64,000 nt of DNA from Cyathus striatus (taxonomy: Eukaryota > Basidiomycota > Agaricomycetes > Agaricales > Nidulariaceae), in NCBI GenBank assembly GCA_025738555.1, contig JAOVFP010000024.1:1-64000 (forward strand), given 5' to 3'. The notes beneath the pieces are model-generated. The model made no database searches, was not told the DNA's origin, and saw nothing but the letters and a program-made list of their open reading frames with translations. Positions 36,401 to 48,223 of this stretch are shown piece by piece. Every line of letters begins with the position of its first letter. Position 1 is the stretch's first letter. Both the position numbers and the translations under genes were made by a program.

Positions 36401-39400
36401 CTGTAAGAGGATCAGCATATGTACGTAGGTTGGGAACAACTTTCAAGAGTGCTCGGTTGTACGTTCCATAAATTTGTTTCAGCGAAATCTCCCCTGGATA
36501 ATCAACCATAACAAGGGGAGCATGACGTAAAAATCGGTGGCTGAGTGGAACTCGTCCAGGATCAGTAGGTGGATTGCAAGCGCCAACAAACTGGATTCTC
36601 TCCAGTTTAACCCAGGCCATATCGTTGGCTCGCCAATATCCACCGCTTTCAACGAGCTGGCGAATAAATGATATAACACGCTGAGTTCCATATTTATCCG
36701 CTGCAGGTAGATTGATTTCGTCGCAGAAAACAACGAGCCAGCGTCCGATCTGCAGAGGAGCGAGAATGACGCCATTAGGAGTTTTTCTATACTCACAGTA
36801 CTGCTCGAACGTTTTCAAAATCAATTCAGGAGTTGTTGCACTTGAGAAATTCAGACCGACGACTTCCATGTCTGGAAGCTTTCGTAATGCACTAAATAAC
36901 GTCATCGTCTTTCCTGAGCCTGGTGGTCCGCAGAGCATGAGTGGCTTATGCTCTGAAAGCCACGAATATAACACTTCTTCATGGCGGACGGTATCCATTG
37001 TCGGGACGACTACGTCTGAAGCAGTTACAGCATGTGCCTCAATTTCAACGACAGGCACCCTTGATTGCCAAGAAATCCATTCGCCGTTCGACACTTGAAC
37101 ATCATAATCGATGAGAGAGCTCCCAGCGGCTAGAGGAGGAAGATCTATTCCAGTGCGGTTCCTCAGGAAATCTCCCAGTTCAGCTCGAAGATCGAGCTTT
37201 GAATCACCAGAAAACGCCCAAATGGTGCTGACCAACAATCGCTTCGTAACGTACTGTTCAACTCGTTCTGGCGTCAGAGGAAAGTCTGGATGTTGAAGGT
37301 TATATTCAATAACATTGCGAACAGTTTTATTGATGAGAGAAAATAAAGTGTTGAGGGCCCTTGTTGCGGTGAAATCCATAATATGCTCCATAGATTCTGC
37401 GTATTTCAATGCCGAGCTAACCAAATCACCATCTGCGAAGTAGCGCTCTAAAATTGCAGCAATTTGTCGCTGGGTGTCGAGATTGGCAGAAACCACACTA
37501 TCCGAAACGTCAACGCGTCGCGTCAGTACCTCCGTAGCGTCTTCATCGTCAGCATCCAGTGGTATGGCCGCAAGAGTGGATAGATAGTTGCGGTACACCA
37601 TCGAGGGTTCTACAATATCTTCGCTGAACCAAATCATGCCACAACGACTAACGGTTGCAAGTGTTGCATACTTGAGATGCTCCACTTCAAACATAATACG
37701 AACGTTCGGAGGAAGGTTTAGACGTTCACCGTTTGGAAGTGTCAGAAGTTTGTTATCATCTAAAACACTGCGAAATTGTCTGCGTTAATAAAGCTATCTC
37801 AGAATTTCTCGTTAATACTGACCTATTCAAATTTTCTACCCATTCAGGATCAACATCTCCGTCGAATATGATCCAATGCCGTTTCCCACTTTCGCCACGT
37901 ACATCATCGACAATTTTTCGCAAAATATGAGTGAATAAACCATCAGTCCATTCTCGAGTTGTGGGATCTAATGTTCCATACAGAGCATCCTTGTGCATGG
38001 CCTTCGGGTCAATCACATAGGATACTCCTTCGATGCCATCAAGGCGCTCGAGAGCAGAAAGAAGAACACGCCAAGCATTCGTCTTCCCAGTCCCAGAAGG
38101 TCCAACCATCATTAGACCATGCTGAATTTTCTGGATCTGGTACAATTGGAGAATTTTCGCAATCCATCGATCACCGTCCTCCAAGCGACGTTCGGTGCAG
38201 ACTTTGAGAATTTCCGCTCGAAGCGCATCTAAATCTACAGGCATATAATCTACGCCAGGGAAGACATCAGCAAGGAGACTAGAAACAGATCAATAAATAT
38301 AACACGTGTCAAGAAGGAAGCAAGAACCTTGTAAGAAGCGGAACATCGTCAGCAACCAGCTTTGGGACAATAGTCTCCGTGACGCTTTGGATGACAATAA
38401 TTTGTTCAGACATAGAGTCTGAGAGACCGAGAGAACTTTCTCCATCACTTGAATCAGATCGAGCGTTCTGCAAACGCTCGCGCTTTAAAATACCAGCGCT
38501 TGCTAATACAGCTTTAAGTGCACGAAGTCCGAAATCATAATGTGGCTGCGGAGACAACTGCTCATCGCAAAGATTGAAGAACGGAACAATTTTGGAGGCC
38601 AGCGACTCCGCAGTTCTGAAACCTTGAGAGAACAGCATAACTTGCGCGATCAATTCTCTGTCGGGGCGTGTCATGGCCATTCTAGGTATAAATAAAGTCA
38701 GCTGAAGTAAAATCAAGACCGTAGAAAGTAAGCGTACGGCCTGAACAACTTCGTTAAATTGGGTGGCAGTTGAGAGCGGCCAGCATAATTTGGATTGGTT
38801 GTAATAAAAATACCTAGTTTCCTTCAGTTTAAGTGGATGTCCACAATTAAAGTTGTAGAAATCTACAAACCAATGTTCTTATTGATTTTCAAGCTTTTTC
38901 CAACCAACTCAATCTCTGTGTTAGGATTCTTTACAAGTGATACTAAACCTTGTTGAATGGTTTGAACTTGTTGAGAAACTGCGCTTAGGATACGTTCTTC
39001 GAGCCGGTTGAACTCATCGAAACACCCCCACGCTCCTACTTGACAAAGGCCAACGAATATACGTCCCATTGCTTGGAAATCAAATGTTTCATCACAACAA
39101 AACACCAGAACAAAGCGACCCAACTGAACGCCCAGAGCCTTGACGGATTCGGTTTTCCCTGAGCAATTCATTAAAGTAATTAATACCACGGCAGAATAAT
39201 CTATACAGATCACGCACCAGTGCCTGCTGGCCCGAAGGGCGCACCTCCTAGCTGATTATCCAGCGCTTGAGTTAATGTCATATACACTCGATCTGTAAGA
39301 GGCGTTTGTACTAAGCGATCGGGTACCCCAAGGTATTCCCAACCATACGGAAAGGCAGCATCGGCGACCTTGATGGCCAGACGATCTAAAGGAGTTTCAG

Positions 39401-41825
39401 CGTTTTTGTCTAAATAAAATCTCATCTGATATAACCAGGAAAAACTTCTGGTGTCCAGCACCTGCTGTTGAATGAGGGTTCGCGTAACATCACGTTGGTG
39501 CACTAGCTCGGTGATTAAGTGCTCGCACTTTCGACGAGTCACCGGGGTCAGCTCCTTCAGGACGATATCGGCGAGTATATCTAAAGCTTGATGGATAGTT
39601 TCCAATGCATTGTCTGGTGCCTGCGATGTTTCTAAGGAACTTTCCACAGCGGTGGTCCATGCTACTTGAATGGCCAATGTCACAAGCTGAGCAGGATATT
39701 TCTCCATCCATTCCATCAGCTGTTCAATAACTAGAGATCCAGTGCCATAAAAGGTCTGGAGTTCCGATAACGCCTGCACCAATAGATCTGCGAGGGACAC
39801 GCGCATCATATATTCAATTTTCGCCAGCCAATCATTGATCTTAGGAAAATCCTTTAGCATGATCGGCTCGGAAAATGTGACCTCTTCTCCTTCCCTTGAG
39901 GCCATGCCTTGTATCTGGGTCAATTCTTCGTCAAGCATTACTGTTGAAATCCCTGCAAACATTTTCTTCAAATGCTTCATGATGCGAAGGATGTCCTTGC
40001 TGTTGCCAATAATCTCCAGGAGATCTTCGTCTCCGACAAAGTAAAAACGCGGAAAGGACGATCGCTCTCTCTCAAGGTATTCGCCGAGTGCTTTTTGTAT
40101 CTTATTGAGTAAATCGGCAAGACGTTCCAGACTTTTCTGAATCCCTTGAATATTTAAAACGTCAACGACAAATGGTGACTTGTAGACTTTCTTCATCACG
40201 GCAAGAAATTCAGCATTGATATTTTGAAATCGCGCACTTTCCACTGGAAGTAGGTGCTTAATATCTGCACTTCCAGAGAAAATTCCTTCCAGATACACCC
40301 ATTGTCGTTGGACATCAATCCATACATCTGCGGAATTGTTGATATGATGAAAGTACACAGATCAGGAAGTAAAAGTTACCAAATAAAACATGGATTCTGT
40401 TAAGCTTCTCTTCCCATGCACCAGCTTCCTCCTCAAAGACTGACAAAAGGTAAATATTCAGCCAGTTAAGAGATGGAATGTGCAAGACCTTTGTAATACG
40501 GTGACAACTTCATAGCTGTGAGTGAGTTGAGGTTCTCACTACACTTGTTAAAGAGATCATCCCATCCTCTAACCCTTACTGTCAGCACCGTGGCATATAA
40601 GGCTTCTTTTTCGTACCTGATAAGTCTACATTTATTCTGGTAGTTAACCAAGTCAAGAGTATAATTGCTCCATATTTCCTTAACCTGCTTGATGTATTCT
40701 TCTAGTGCCATCTGTCATTATGTTGTTAAGTTTCAAAAAAGACTCGAAAGCAATGATACTGACTTCTCCTTGAGCTTGAATGATCACTTCCTTGATCGAT
40801 GTTTCGTTCCTCTTTAAATCCATGTCGTAGACATGGCCAAGAGTCATTCTGTGATTCATATTAGAAGGTATCTCTATGCGTGTAACGTGAGCGAAACCCA
40901 CAGGGGTAAACTGATTTGAGAAGGCGACTTTAACACCCTGAATAGCTGCTTCCAGTGACGATCTTTCAGAGCCTCAGACTTCAGCTCAGATACAATGGTG
41001 TTGGACTTTAACAACCCTCTTAATACATCCTGCACGTATTCAAATGCAGCATACTGCCTCATTCGCGTAGGCATCTCCTTGGTCGAACTAAGTAACGCAT
41101 CTAGTTGCTGTCTTAGCTTCCTCGGCTGCACAGTTGCCCAAGCAAGTTCACGAAGTTCATGCATCTGACTCCAAATTCCGGACAGTGCGGTCCAGACAGC
41201 TTTCAGATCACGTAGTTCCTCGAACACCGGTTCCAATCGCGTGTGGCGTGTCAGTTCCAAATCCAAAGCCTCCTTCGCTCTGCATACAAGATCGTACTCC
41301 TCTTGTACACGGTTGAGCTTCCTTCAAATACATTGATGGTGTTCATGGCAGTATCCGCACGCAAGCTCCCTTGCACAGGGCGCGTAGCTTCCCATTCCTG
41401 TAGAATATCGGTAATCTTATTTTCTACAATTTTGTCTTCTGCGACAATCTTGAGTTGCAGGCCCGCTGTGAAGGACTTAGTCAGACAGTGTACGTATAAG
41501 TTGTGTTTCTAATAGGCTTACACAGTTGCTCCTGAATAGAATCGTTCTTCCTCTTCAATATTTCATTGTAAGCACTCCATTCCCCTCTAAGCTGATCACT
41601 GTAAAGCCAATCGTCCGGGAACTGGTATCTGAATCTTTCAAGTGTCTTTTCTCCGTTAGCGCAAAGCTCAATCATAGGACCCCATGCTTTTGTCTTCTTT
41701 TTCAGGTCCTGCACGAAGGTAATGAACGTAACAGCTGCTGCTGTCGAAGAATTGGATGGAGAGACCACCTATAAGAACAGAATTTGAAATAGAGATGACA
41801 CGTTTAAAAGAGCACTGACCTCCAT
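30489..41825 (-). CDS. DHC2: Cytoplasmic dynein heavy chain, motor part (split gene, DHC2 type)
   Basis: The minus-end microtubule motor that moves nuclei and endosomes. Translation from ATG 41825 begins [27 protein letters not shown], which corresponds to roughly residue 1000 of a full heavy chain. The tail (dimerisation, intermediate-chain binding) is absent. Present are the linker; AAA1 ([14 protein letters not shown] across an intron near 39.2 kb, [10 protein letters not shown]); AAA2 ([11 protein letters not shown], about 38.1 kb); AAA3 ([18 protein letters not shown], about 36.9 kb); and AAA4 (IGVSGSGK, about 35.9 kb). These are followed by the coiled-coil stalk with microtubule-binding domain (about 34.9-34.2 kb), AAA5, AAA6, and a C-terminal domain ending VCLTAAG. 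The roughly 11.3 kb span holds many short introns. Divergent SmE starts 250 bp upstream, leaving no room for the missing 3 kb of coding sequence. Schizophyllum commune has the same split (Dhc1 tail, Dhc2 motor). Confidence 0.93.
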
Positions 41826-42074
41826 ACTGAGCGAAAGGAATGGTTGCCAACGTACTTGTAGGGTACTTTACTGTTTACAGACTAAGACGCGTTGGCAAAC
41901 AACTTTTAAACAAGTGACAGTGAACATTCAAGCCATGTGCTTCCAAGGTTGAGCAGCTTACCTAAGCTGACCTTCCGTCGAAATAAGCGCGCACAGTCTT
42001 AGCCTAAGCTTCACTCTTCCCTTCCACACGCACAATCTCTTTACGCTCTTTTCCTTCAAAGATCACTATTCAAG
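41826..42074. promoter_or_regulatory. Divergent promoter of dynein motor gene and SmE
   Basis: A 249-bp shared promoter with a pyrimidine-rich leader on the SmE side (CTTCACTCTTCCCTTCCAC). On the dynein strand, CCATTCCTTTCGCTCAG lies immediately before the ATG and could serve as a 3' splice site. A short untranslated or coding upstream exon is therefore possible. Confidence 0.5.
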
Positions 42075-42555
42075 ATGTCGGGTCGCCAACAGCGTGTAAT
42101 GGTTCAGCCCATCGTAGGTGTTGCACTTATTTCAATTATATTAACAACTTATTTCATTCGAATGAAGAATGTAATATTCAAAAATCTCCAGCAAGTGTGT
42201 AGATTTCGTGGCGCTTTCTGTTTTATAGTCTCACTTTTTGTCCATAGAGAACAAAGGTTGTTATATGGTTGTACGATAACATTGAGATGCGCATTGAAGG
42301 TAGAATAATCGTATGTCTTTTCATATATGAGTTAGTGCCGACTCTTTATTGACTTTTTGATAACAATGTCAGGGATTTGATGAATTCATGAACATCGTGA
42401 TAGATGATGCTGCTGAGGTCTTTGTTAAGGATGCAAAACCGAGAAGGGAATTAGGTATGTATGTTGCAGACTCCCTAGGTTTATCATTTTTACACTCAGC
42501 AGGACGGATCCTTCTGAAGGGTGACAATATCACTCTTATACAGCAAGTATCGTGA
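42075..42555 (+). CDS. SME1: Spliceosomal Sm protein E
   Basis: A member of the heptameric Sm ring on U1, U2, U4 and U5 snRNPs. Five exons: 42075-42113, 42168-42194, 42248-42310, 42373-42454 and 42504-42555. They give [87 protein letters not shown]. Sm1 (WLYDN...GFDEFMN) and Sm2 ([11 protein letters not shown]) motifs are intact, and the length is about 87 residues as usual. For the last intron, AG at 42503 is preferred over AG at 42500, because the latter would insert an Ala before the conserved GRILLKGDN. Confidence 0.95.
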
Positions 42556-42860
42556 GCGGTACTATCATGTAACAAGAGTTTGATATCGTATCGAGAGTTT
42601 GAAATCTTAATAAATCCGCATTTCCACTTTTTCTGTTTACGCTATCACTGTGAAACTTTGCTAGGTACTGAAATACATCTCTGTGCATTTATATGTCCAA
42701 TGGATGGATAATTGGGTTTAAATTCGGTAATTATTGCCGAATGGTCTCAAAATTTGACATAAGAATAGTATACATGACGCCCTATGATATTCCAAACGTT
42801 TATAGGCGTGAATACGAAGTTTTCATGCATTCTGAGCGTGAAAGGGAAGGGTGCTCCTCT
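42556..42860. other. Convergent intergenic gap
   Basis: AT-rich DNA between the ends of SME1 and PEX10. Short chance frames only; no repeat or RNA gene was recognised. Confidence 0.4.
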
Positions 42861-44089
42861 TTACAAATTGTGGATCGGCAACAGTCGCCCTAAGTTCAGT
42901 GTTTGACGACATAGAGGGCATTCAGGCTTAACAGAGCGCAGAGTTTAATCATATATTATGTTCAAAATGAACTACGTACCTTTTCTCGCCCCCACCCAAC
43001 TATACAATTCCAGCAAAAAAGGTGTCCACATTCCGTTGCGGAAGTAAATGTTCTTTCCTCAAGGCACAAAGTGCAGTTCCGAGATCCGCGCTGTGTCGAC
43101 TGGATCATCTTTAGGTCGAGAGCGGACCCTTCATCGTATTCTGCGGACTTGACAATTTCCTCTTCCAACTCTGAAGCGTCTCTAATATAAGAGACGGGCC
43201 TGTCATCCAACAAAACTGTATGCAGATCACTTCGTGGTTCAGCAATGTTCCTTTCCTTCGAGGGATAAAATGCATTTAGAAATCTATATGTAAGCCTAAC
43301 GAGAATCATAATTCCTAGTAATGAGTAAGAGGGCGGATGAGTATGTGGATCTTGAGGAACCGACGATAACTTGACATATGCATTAGTGAAAACAAAATAG
43401 GGCATTACAAATACGCACATGCTGGATTTTCATGATTCTCTTCGTCAAGTCATAATACGATCCCTTCAAATAGAACACCGCAAGATTAATTTCACTAATA
43501 ACCTCCAGCCAATTGGATACTGCTTGGAGCCGGTGGGAAAGGTTTAGGTATCCACTTTGAGAAGAGACACCATGTGTAAGCTTCTTAGACAAATACCTCG
43601 GAAACGTTGAAAACACAACGAGGAAGAAACGTATTCTGCTATTCGGAGGTGTCAATTCATCGAGGACGGAATATTGCCAGATATCGGTGTACTCTTCTCC
43701 TAATGTTTGTGTAGCTTAGTAAATTATTCATTCAATGATAATGAAAATCAAAAAAAGGAAAGGACGTTACCACGACCGGTTGTTATTCCATAATATACGA
43801 GTTTCACCAAGACATCTAGTTCTGCGCCCCATCGATGTAGCCACCTCGTTCCTATTTGAAAGTCTGTTTAACCTTATGCATGGATTAGACATAAAATCTC
43901 TAGCAAACCTCACCTAGCCACGAGCGGGCAACGCTTTCACTTTGCTCTCTTAATGAAAATACATGAAATAGATCTCGTTGGTTTGCACGAACTATGTATA
44001 CCGATGAGCTTGAGATGCACGTTACAAAGCAAGTACAGCATACTAATTTGTGCCTGTTGCGCACGAGGAAAAGACGGCGGTCGTGGCAT
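42861..44089 (-). CDS. PEX10: Peroxisomal RING ubiquitin ligase PEX10
   Basis: A membrane E3 subunit of the PEX2-PEX10-PEX12 complex that ubiquitinates the import receptor PEX5. Exon 1 (44044-44089) gives MPRPPSFPRAQQAQI and joins to IRANQRDLFHVFSLREQSESVARSWLG (exon 2, 43914-43991), as in other PEX10 N-termini. Later exons carry the membrane region (RIRFFLVVFSTFPRYLSKKL, AVSNWLEVISEINLAVFYLKGSYYDLTKRI, SYSLLGIMILVRLTYRF). The C3HC4 RING is [40 protein letters not shown], its last part in the terminal exon. The protein ends LNLGRLLPIHNL. It is divergent from MGR2. Confidence 0.93.
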
Positions 44090-44306
44090 ATAATGAGCGA
44101 ACCTGGGATGAATTGTTCGGCGATGCTCTCACTACGCACTAGTAATACTAATAGTACGGAATACACATTGAAATCACGTGCCTAAGCTTGAGTACTTGCT
44201 CTGGTCGCGTCCAAATAATTCACGGCTGTTACAGCTACTTACTTAAACTTTGAAACTTAGCTTAAGGACTCGGAGATATACAGACCTCACATATAGTCAT
44301 CTGAGA
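44090..44306. promoter_or_regulatory. Divergent promoter of PEX10 and MGR2, with CACGTG
   Basis: The 217-bp gap contains AATCACGTGCC, with the E-box hexamer at 44175-44180, roughly midway between the two starts. Confidence 0.45.
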
Positions 44307-44906
44307 ATGCCTCCAGTGCCTACCTCTCATCTCCCAGAAGGACCTTCAGTATGGCAAAAGCGTGCGTTCCTCCACGGTTGGTTTCTGATCGCTCTGACAA
44401 TTTTCATTTTCCAGTTAAGTATGTCGTGAACATTTCTCAACTTCCTTAATGAAAATACGATGTTAAACCTACCTCTAGGATGGGTGCAGTCATGGGCGGA
44501 GGTGTAGGGCTGACAATTGGCTTCATTTTTGGTTCCTGGAGCATCATCAGGTGAGTTGCTCTCACTTCTCATGTTCTAGTTCTGATTTTCTGTTCAAACA
44601 AGGGGAGGCGCTGGTCCTCGTGGTTTCTTGGCAACGCTTTCACAATACATGCTAAGCAGCGCTGCTACCTTCTCTTTCTTTCTCGCTATAGGATCGGTCA
44701 GCTTATTTATTTCGATCCTTGCTTTAATGGTGTTAAACGTTTTTCAGGTTATTCGGAGTGACACTCTTATACCTCCTTATCTTCAGGCAGCCCACATGCA
44801 AATGCTGGCGCCTGCTGTCAGTATTCGATCGAAGTCCGAAGGTTTCCAGCTCATGAAATCCCGGTGGGAGGTCGAACGTTTACGCCACGCTCAACAACGG
44901 GAGTAG
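44307..44906 (+). CDS. MGR2: TIM23-complex subunit MGR2 / ROMO1 homologue
   Basis: A small inner-membrane protein that couples Tim21 to the TIM23 translocase and guards lateral release. Exons: 44307-44361, 44415-44418, 44479-44550, 44603-44696 and 44748-44906. The product reads VWQK-LK-MGAVMGGGVGLTIGFIFGSWSIIR-GGAGPRGFLATLSQYMLSSAATFSFFLAIGS-VIRSDT. This shows the two glycine-zipper transmembrane helices and the VIRSD end of the family core. A longer fungal tail follows (LIPPYLQAAHMQMLAPAVSIRSKSEG...RHAQQRE). Exon 2 is 4 nt (TTAA). Without it the frame closes in exon 3, and with it the conserved KLKMG junction forms. Confidence 0.9.
44415..44418 (+). other. 4-nt microexon of MGR2
   Basis: TTAA lies between an upstream 53-nt intron ending TTTTCCAG and a downstream 60-nt intron beginning GTATGT and ending CCTCTAG. 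It contributes two bases to a Leu codon and two to a Lys codon in KLKMG. The call rests on frame and family conservation, not on transcript data. Confidence 0.75.
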
Positions 44907-45489
44907 TTTAGTGGCAATGCACTTATTGCTATAACGATGTTTAAACCGTAATCTCACGTTGCATATAAAAATACCCCTAAATCTACGAGAAAATATCTTC
45001 CGCTGGACTTGTTATGAAGACAAGCTCAAACTGTTGCAAGTTTGCAACTTGCAAGAGACCATAGAGTCATTATCCCCGGTTGCAACTAACTACAGGAATA
45101 TAATGTTGTTGACTGGCTCCTGCTAGCAGCAGGATTGCACCAGATTGCACCGAAGTTAAGGGCCCGTCTGGTAACAGCGAGTCAATCTCTTACAGAATCA
45201 TCCCTTTCCATAAATAGTCGCTCAAATCCAATGCATAAATCGTCGGCCTGGCCAACCTAACTACTTACAAAACTAATAACTATGAAATGAGCCACCCTCC
45301 ATTCGTGTCTCAAACCCCCCTATTATAACGAAGATTATAAATAAGAACGAAGACTTCTTGAGTGTTCTAAATTGTCGACTCAAAATATACACCCGTTACA
45401 GCTTCAGTTGGTGACTTTTAAGAACCTCCTGTTTCTGTTGTTTCCTTGTACCTTCAGGAAGTACTTCAGTCATCATATATAATATATAA
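44907..45489. other. Gene-free stretch
   Basis: Between the 3' ends of MGR2 and the secreted-protein gene. It contains a short repeat/palindrome, TTGCAAGTTTGCAACTTGCAAG, at 45034-45055. No coding, tRNA or transposon signal was recognised. Confidence 0.4.
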
Positions 45490-47161
45490 TCAACTCATGC
45501 TTACGGGTGCAGCCTTCGCTCCATTAGCACCATTAGCAGGTACCTTTCCTTTCGCAGGAGCGGGTGCCGCCTTCGCACCGTTGGCGCCGTTTACAGGTAC
45601 TTTTCCATTAGCGGCGGCGGCGGCGGTAGCCTGTATTAACACGACTATCAGCATTCTTAACAACGAAGTGTTCCGTAATTGATACATACACTGGCAGCAG
45701 CAGTCTGGGCACTGCTTGCAGCAGAACTGCCTGCGGCACCTGCAGCAGCTGTTCCATTATTTGCTGCTGCTGCGCCCTAAAACAACCAGTTAGTTGGTAA
45801 GTAAATAAAATAGCAGATAACTCACTCCAGCTGCCGCTGCTTGTCCATCGTCAGTTACGGTGAACTGGTAAATCTTGGTAAGTATCTGCAGTAGACTTAA
45901 ATAATAGCGCGCACGTACATAAACTGCATCGTCTAACGAGCCATGCTGAGCAATTGGTACCAAGACCGGTTGGTGGTTGGCAGCCGTATTGATAGAAGAG
46001 AGCTTGTAAACGCCAGCAGGAAGTCCACTCGTAACGTCAGCTGTCAAAACACCGTTTTGAGCAGCAGCGTTTAAACCTTTGAAGAATGCGAAATTCTTGG
46101 GATTGGTGGGGGTTGTTTGAGCCAATGAATCAAGAGTTTCCACTACAACATGTGAGTGTCCTTGAATTTGTCCTTGCGCATTCAATTGTTGAGGTGCTGA
46201 GGAAGGGTTAAATAAAACGTTCCATAACTGTGGCTATGCGAGCGCAATTTACCTGCAAAGTAATTCTCCGCAGCATTGACGAAAAACCCAGTCTGCATGT
46301 TACTGATTGCCATCTCAATGGTAAAGGCAGTGTTGGCCTGGATGGTGTCACCGTTCTTGGGATTTTGGAACTTTGCAGAAGGCATGTTATCGGAAGAAGG
46401 GATAGAACCCATGGGCGCTGGATTACAAGAGCCGGAGGTAATCTGTTGGCCGTTGGTAATGGGAAGGTTGGGCACCGTGAGGCAGAAGTTAATGAAATTA
46501 TTTGTCGACGTCAACGAAGCAACTTGGCCTAAATCTCATGAGAACCGCAGTTACCAGATAAACATAAATGTTACACCCACCTGCTTCTGGTACATCTTGC
46601 CCATTATTAGCGAACCCAGTTGCAATTACCTTGGGATCAAGCGCTAACCAGCTTTCAGCGTTACATCACCCATACCGAATTAAATACCTACTAAGCGATG
46701 ACTGTGGGTCAGAGGTAGCTGTAGCATTAGCACTTCCAGCAGCCGATCCACTGCTGGCATTGTTATTTCCAGCTGCAGTGCTCTGAGCTGTGCTGTTTGC
46801 AGCGTTGCCCGAAGTTCCTGCAGCTGTATTGTTTGCAGCGTTGCCTGAAGCTCCTGCAGCTGTACTGTTTGCAGCGTTGCCTGCAGCCCTGCGGCCGCAC
46901 CAGTAGCCGCACCAGCTGCAGCGCCCTATATGCAAAGGTTAGTAGCATATTATGTTGTGATAATAATGTACCTACGCCTTTGTTGGAAGCAGCGTTACCT
47001 TTATTGGCGTTGTTGTTGGTATTGCCTCCTTTAGCAACATTCCCAGCGGCTGCCCCTCTGTTCTGTCCGCCAAATCCACCTTTGTTTTGCGTATTTGGTG
47101 GTGGAGCTGCAGAAGCCACTAAAGACATTGCGAGAAGAAGAAGTACAGATGCAGCCTTCAT
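45490..47161 (-). CDS. Secreted agaricomycete protein with Ala/Asn-rich repeats
   Basis: A signal peptide (MKAASVLLLLAMSLVASAAPP) is followed by a Gly/Asn-rich segment (KGGFGGQNRGAAAGN), then a 12-residue repeat block (GNAANSTAAGAS type). The conserved domain reads TGFANNGQDVPEAGQVASLTS, TNNFINFCLTVPNLPITNG, GHSHVVVETLDSL, NGVLTADVTSGLPAGVYKL and NHQPVLVPIAQHGSLDDAVYFTVT. I recognise it as a widespread secreted family of mushroom fungi, sometimes carrying a misleading ribosomal-S17 label; its function is unknown. The C-terminus has two near-identical GKVPxNGANGAKAAP units. Several short introns lie between these parts. It is likely cell-wall associated or extracellular. Confidence 0.82.
46795..46890 (-). 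repeat. 36-bp coding minisatellite
   Basis: Nearly three tandem copies of a 36-bp unit encode GNAAN(S/N)TAAG(A/T)S within the secreted-protein gene. The copies differ at a few bases. Alleles may vary in copy number. Confidence 0.75.
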
Positions 47162-48223
47162 GTTGGTGTTTAAAGAGGGGAGATGGAGAAAGAAAGGATT
47201 ACGAATATGTAAGAAAAGGAAGGTGGTAGAAAGATGAGCACCAGGTCAAGACGTCGAAAATGCAGGACTAGCCGCGAAAACGATCCCGGATCGCAAAGCT
47301 TGGAAAGAGCGAGAATAAGAAAGGCAAGGGGAATGGGGACAGATTGCAGTTGGTGGACAATTTATAGCATCCTGGAGACCCTGGGATAGCGACGACGTGC
47401 TGGGAGAACTGTCATCTATATTTAACATATAATGATCTATCTTGGGCGCAAGTAACAAATGTGGTTACAATTTTGGACGCCCGAAGCTGGAAACTCCGGT
47501 CATAACGAGGGCAGAGAGCACGCGTATCATAGAATTCCGACTGGGGTGGTTGAAAAACATTTGGCGTGCAACGAGAACAACACACGGAGCGTGCTATTCT
47601 GTGGGCTACGTACATGGATGTAGGACGTTTGCAACCGCCGTAAAGCCGTTTGCAACGATGTTATAATTATCACAATATTTGTATAGACCCGCATCTGCCA
47701 TTGGAGCTGATGCATAAAATTAGCACACAAGACTGTGCCCTGGATACCGACGAGGATTGGACGAGGAGGTAACCACGTACTGGTCCTGTGAACAGTTGAC
47801 ATCGTCTCGTAGTGGCAAGTGGCAACCACATCCAGGATAATTTTAACTCGGAGACATTGCGGAGACCAATCGGGGACAGCGGGCAGGAGAGAACCAAGAG
47901 AGTGTTGCTAAAAATAAGGAAATCTAGCGTTGATCCTAGCGTTCTGAGAAGATGGTCATGTCAGGCACAAGTTTGCTGCAGTAGCCAATGGCAATATTGT
48001 CGAGGACTCCAGATATTTGCTGAACGTGAGTTAGAGACTAGAATTGAACGCATCGGATTCGAGCAATCAGATTCATAAGCCAAGAGCTTCATAGGCCCGA
48101 GTTGCCGAATCCCGGCCCGCCCATGGATGTACTTACTAAGCAATCCAATCATTTACGCTCTTTTATTTTCCATATTTCATATTTACCCAACCTCTGGCAG
48201 CTGGCTACTTGTCCAACAAGCTA
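47162..48223. other. Long divergent upstream region, no gene seen
   Basis: About 1.06 kb between the divergent secreted-protein and HAD phosphatase genes. Only short chance frames occur. A purine-rich leader (47170-47230) adjoins the secreted-protein start. No tRNA, repeat or transposon end was recognised. A large promoter would suit a regulated secreted protein. Confidence 0.4.

Noticed and set aside
46797..47237. Cys/Leu-rich frame on the plus strand
   Set aside because: It is the antisense of the Ala/Asn repeat block of the secreted protein.
47412..48152. Several overlapping short frames in the 1-kb gap
   Set aside because: None has family-like sequence, splice-supported extension or a coding bias different from its reverse strand.
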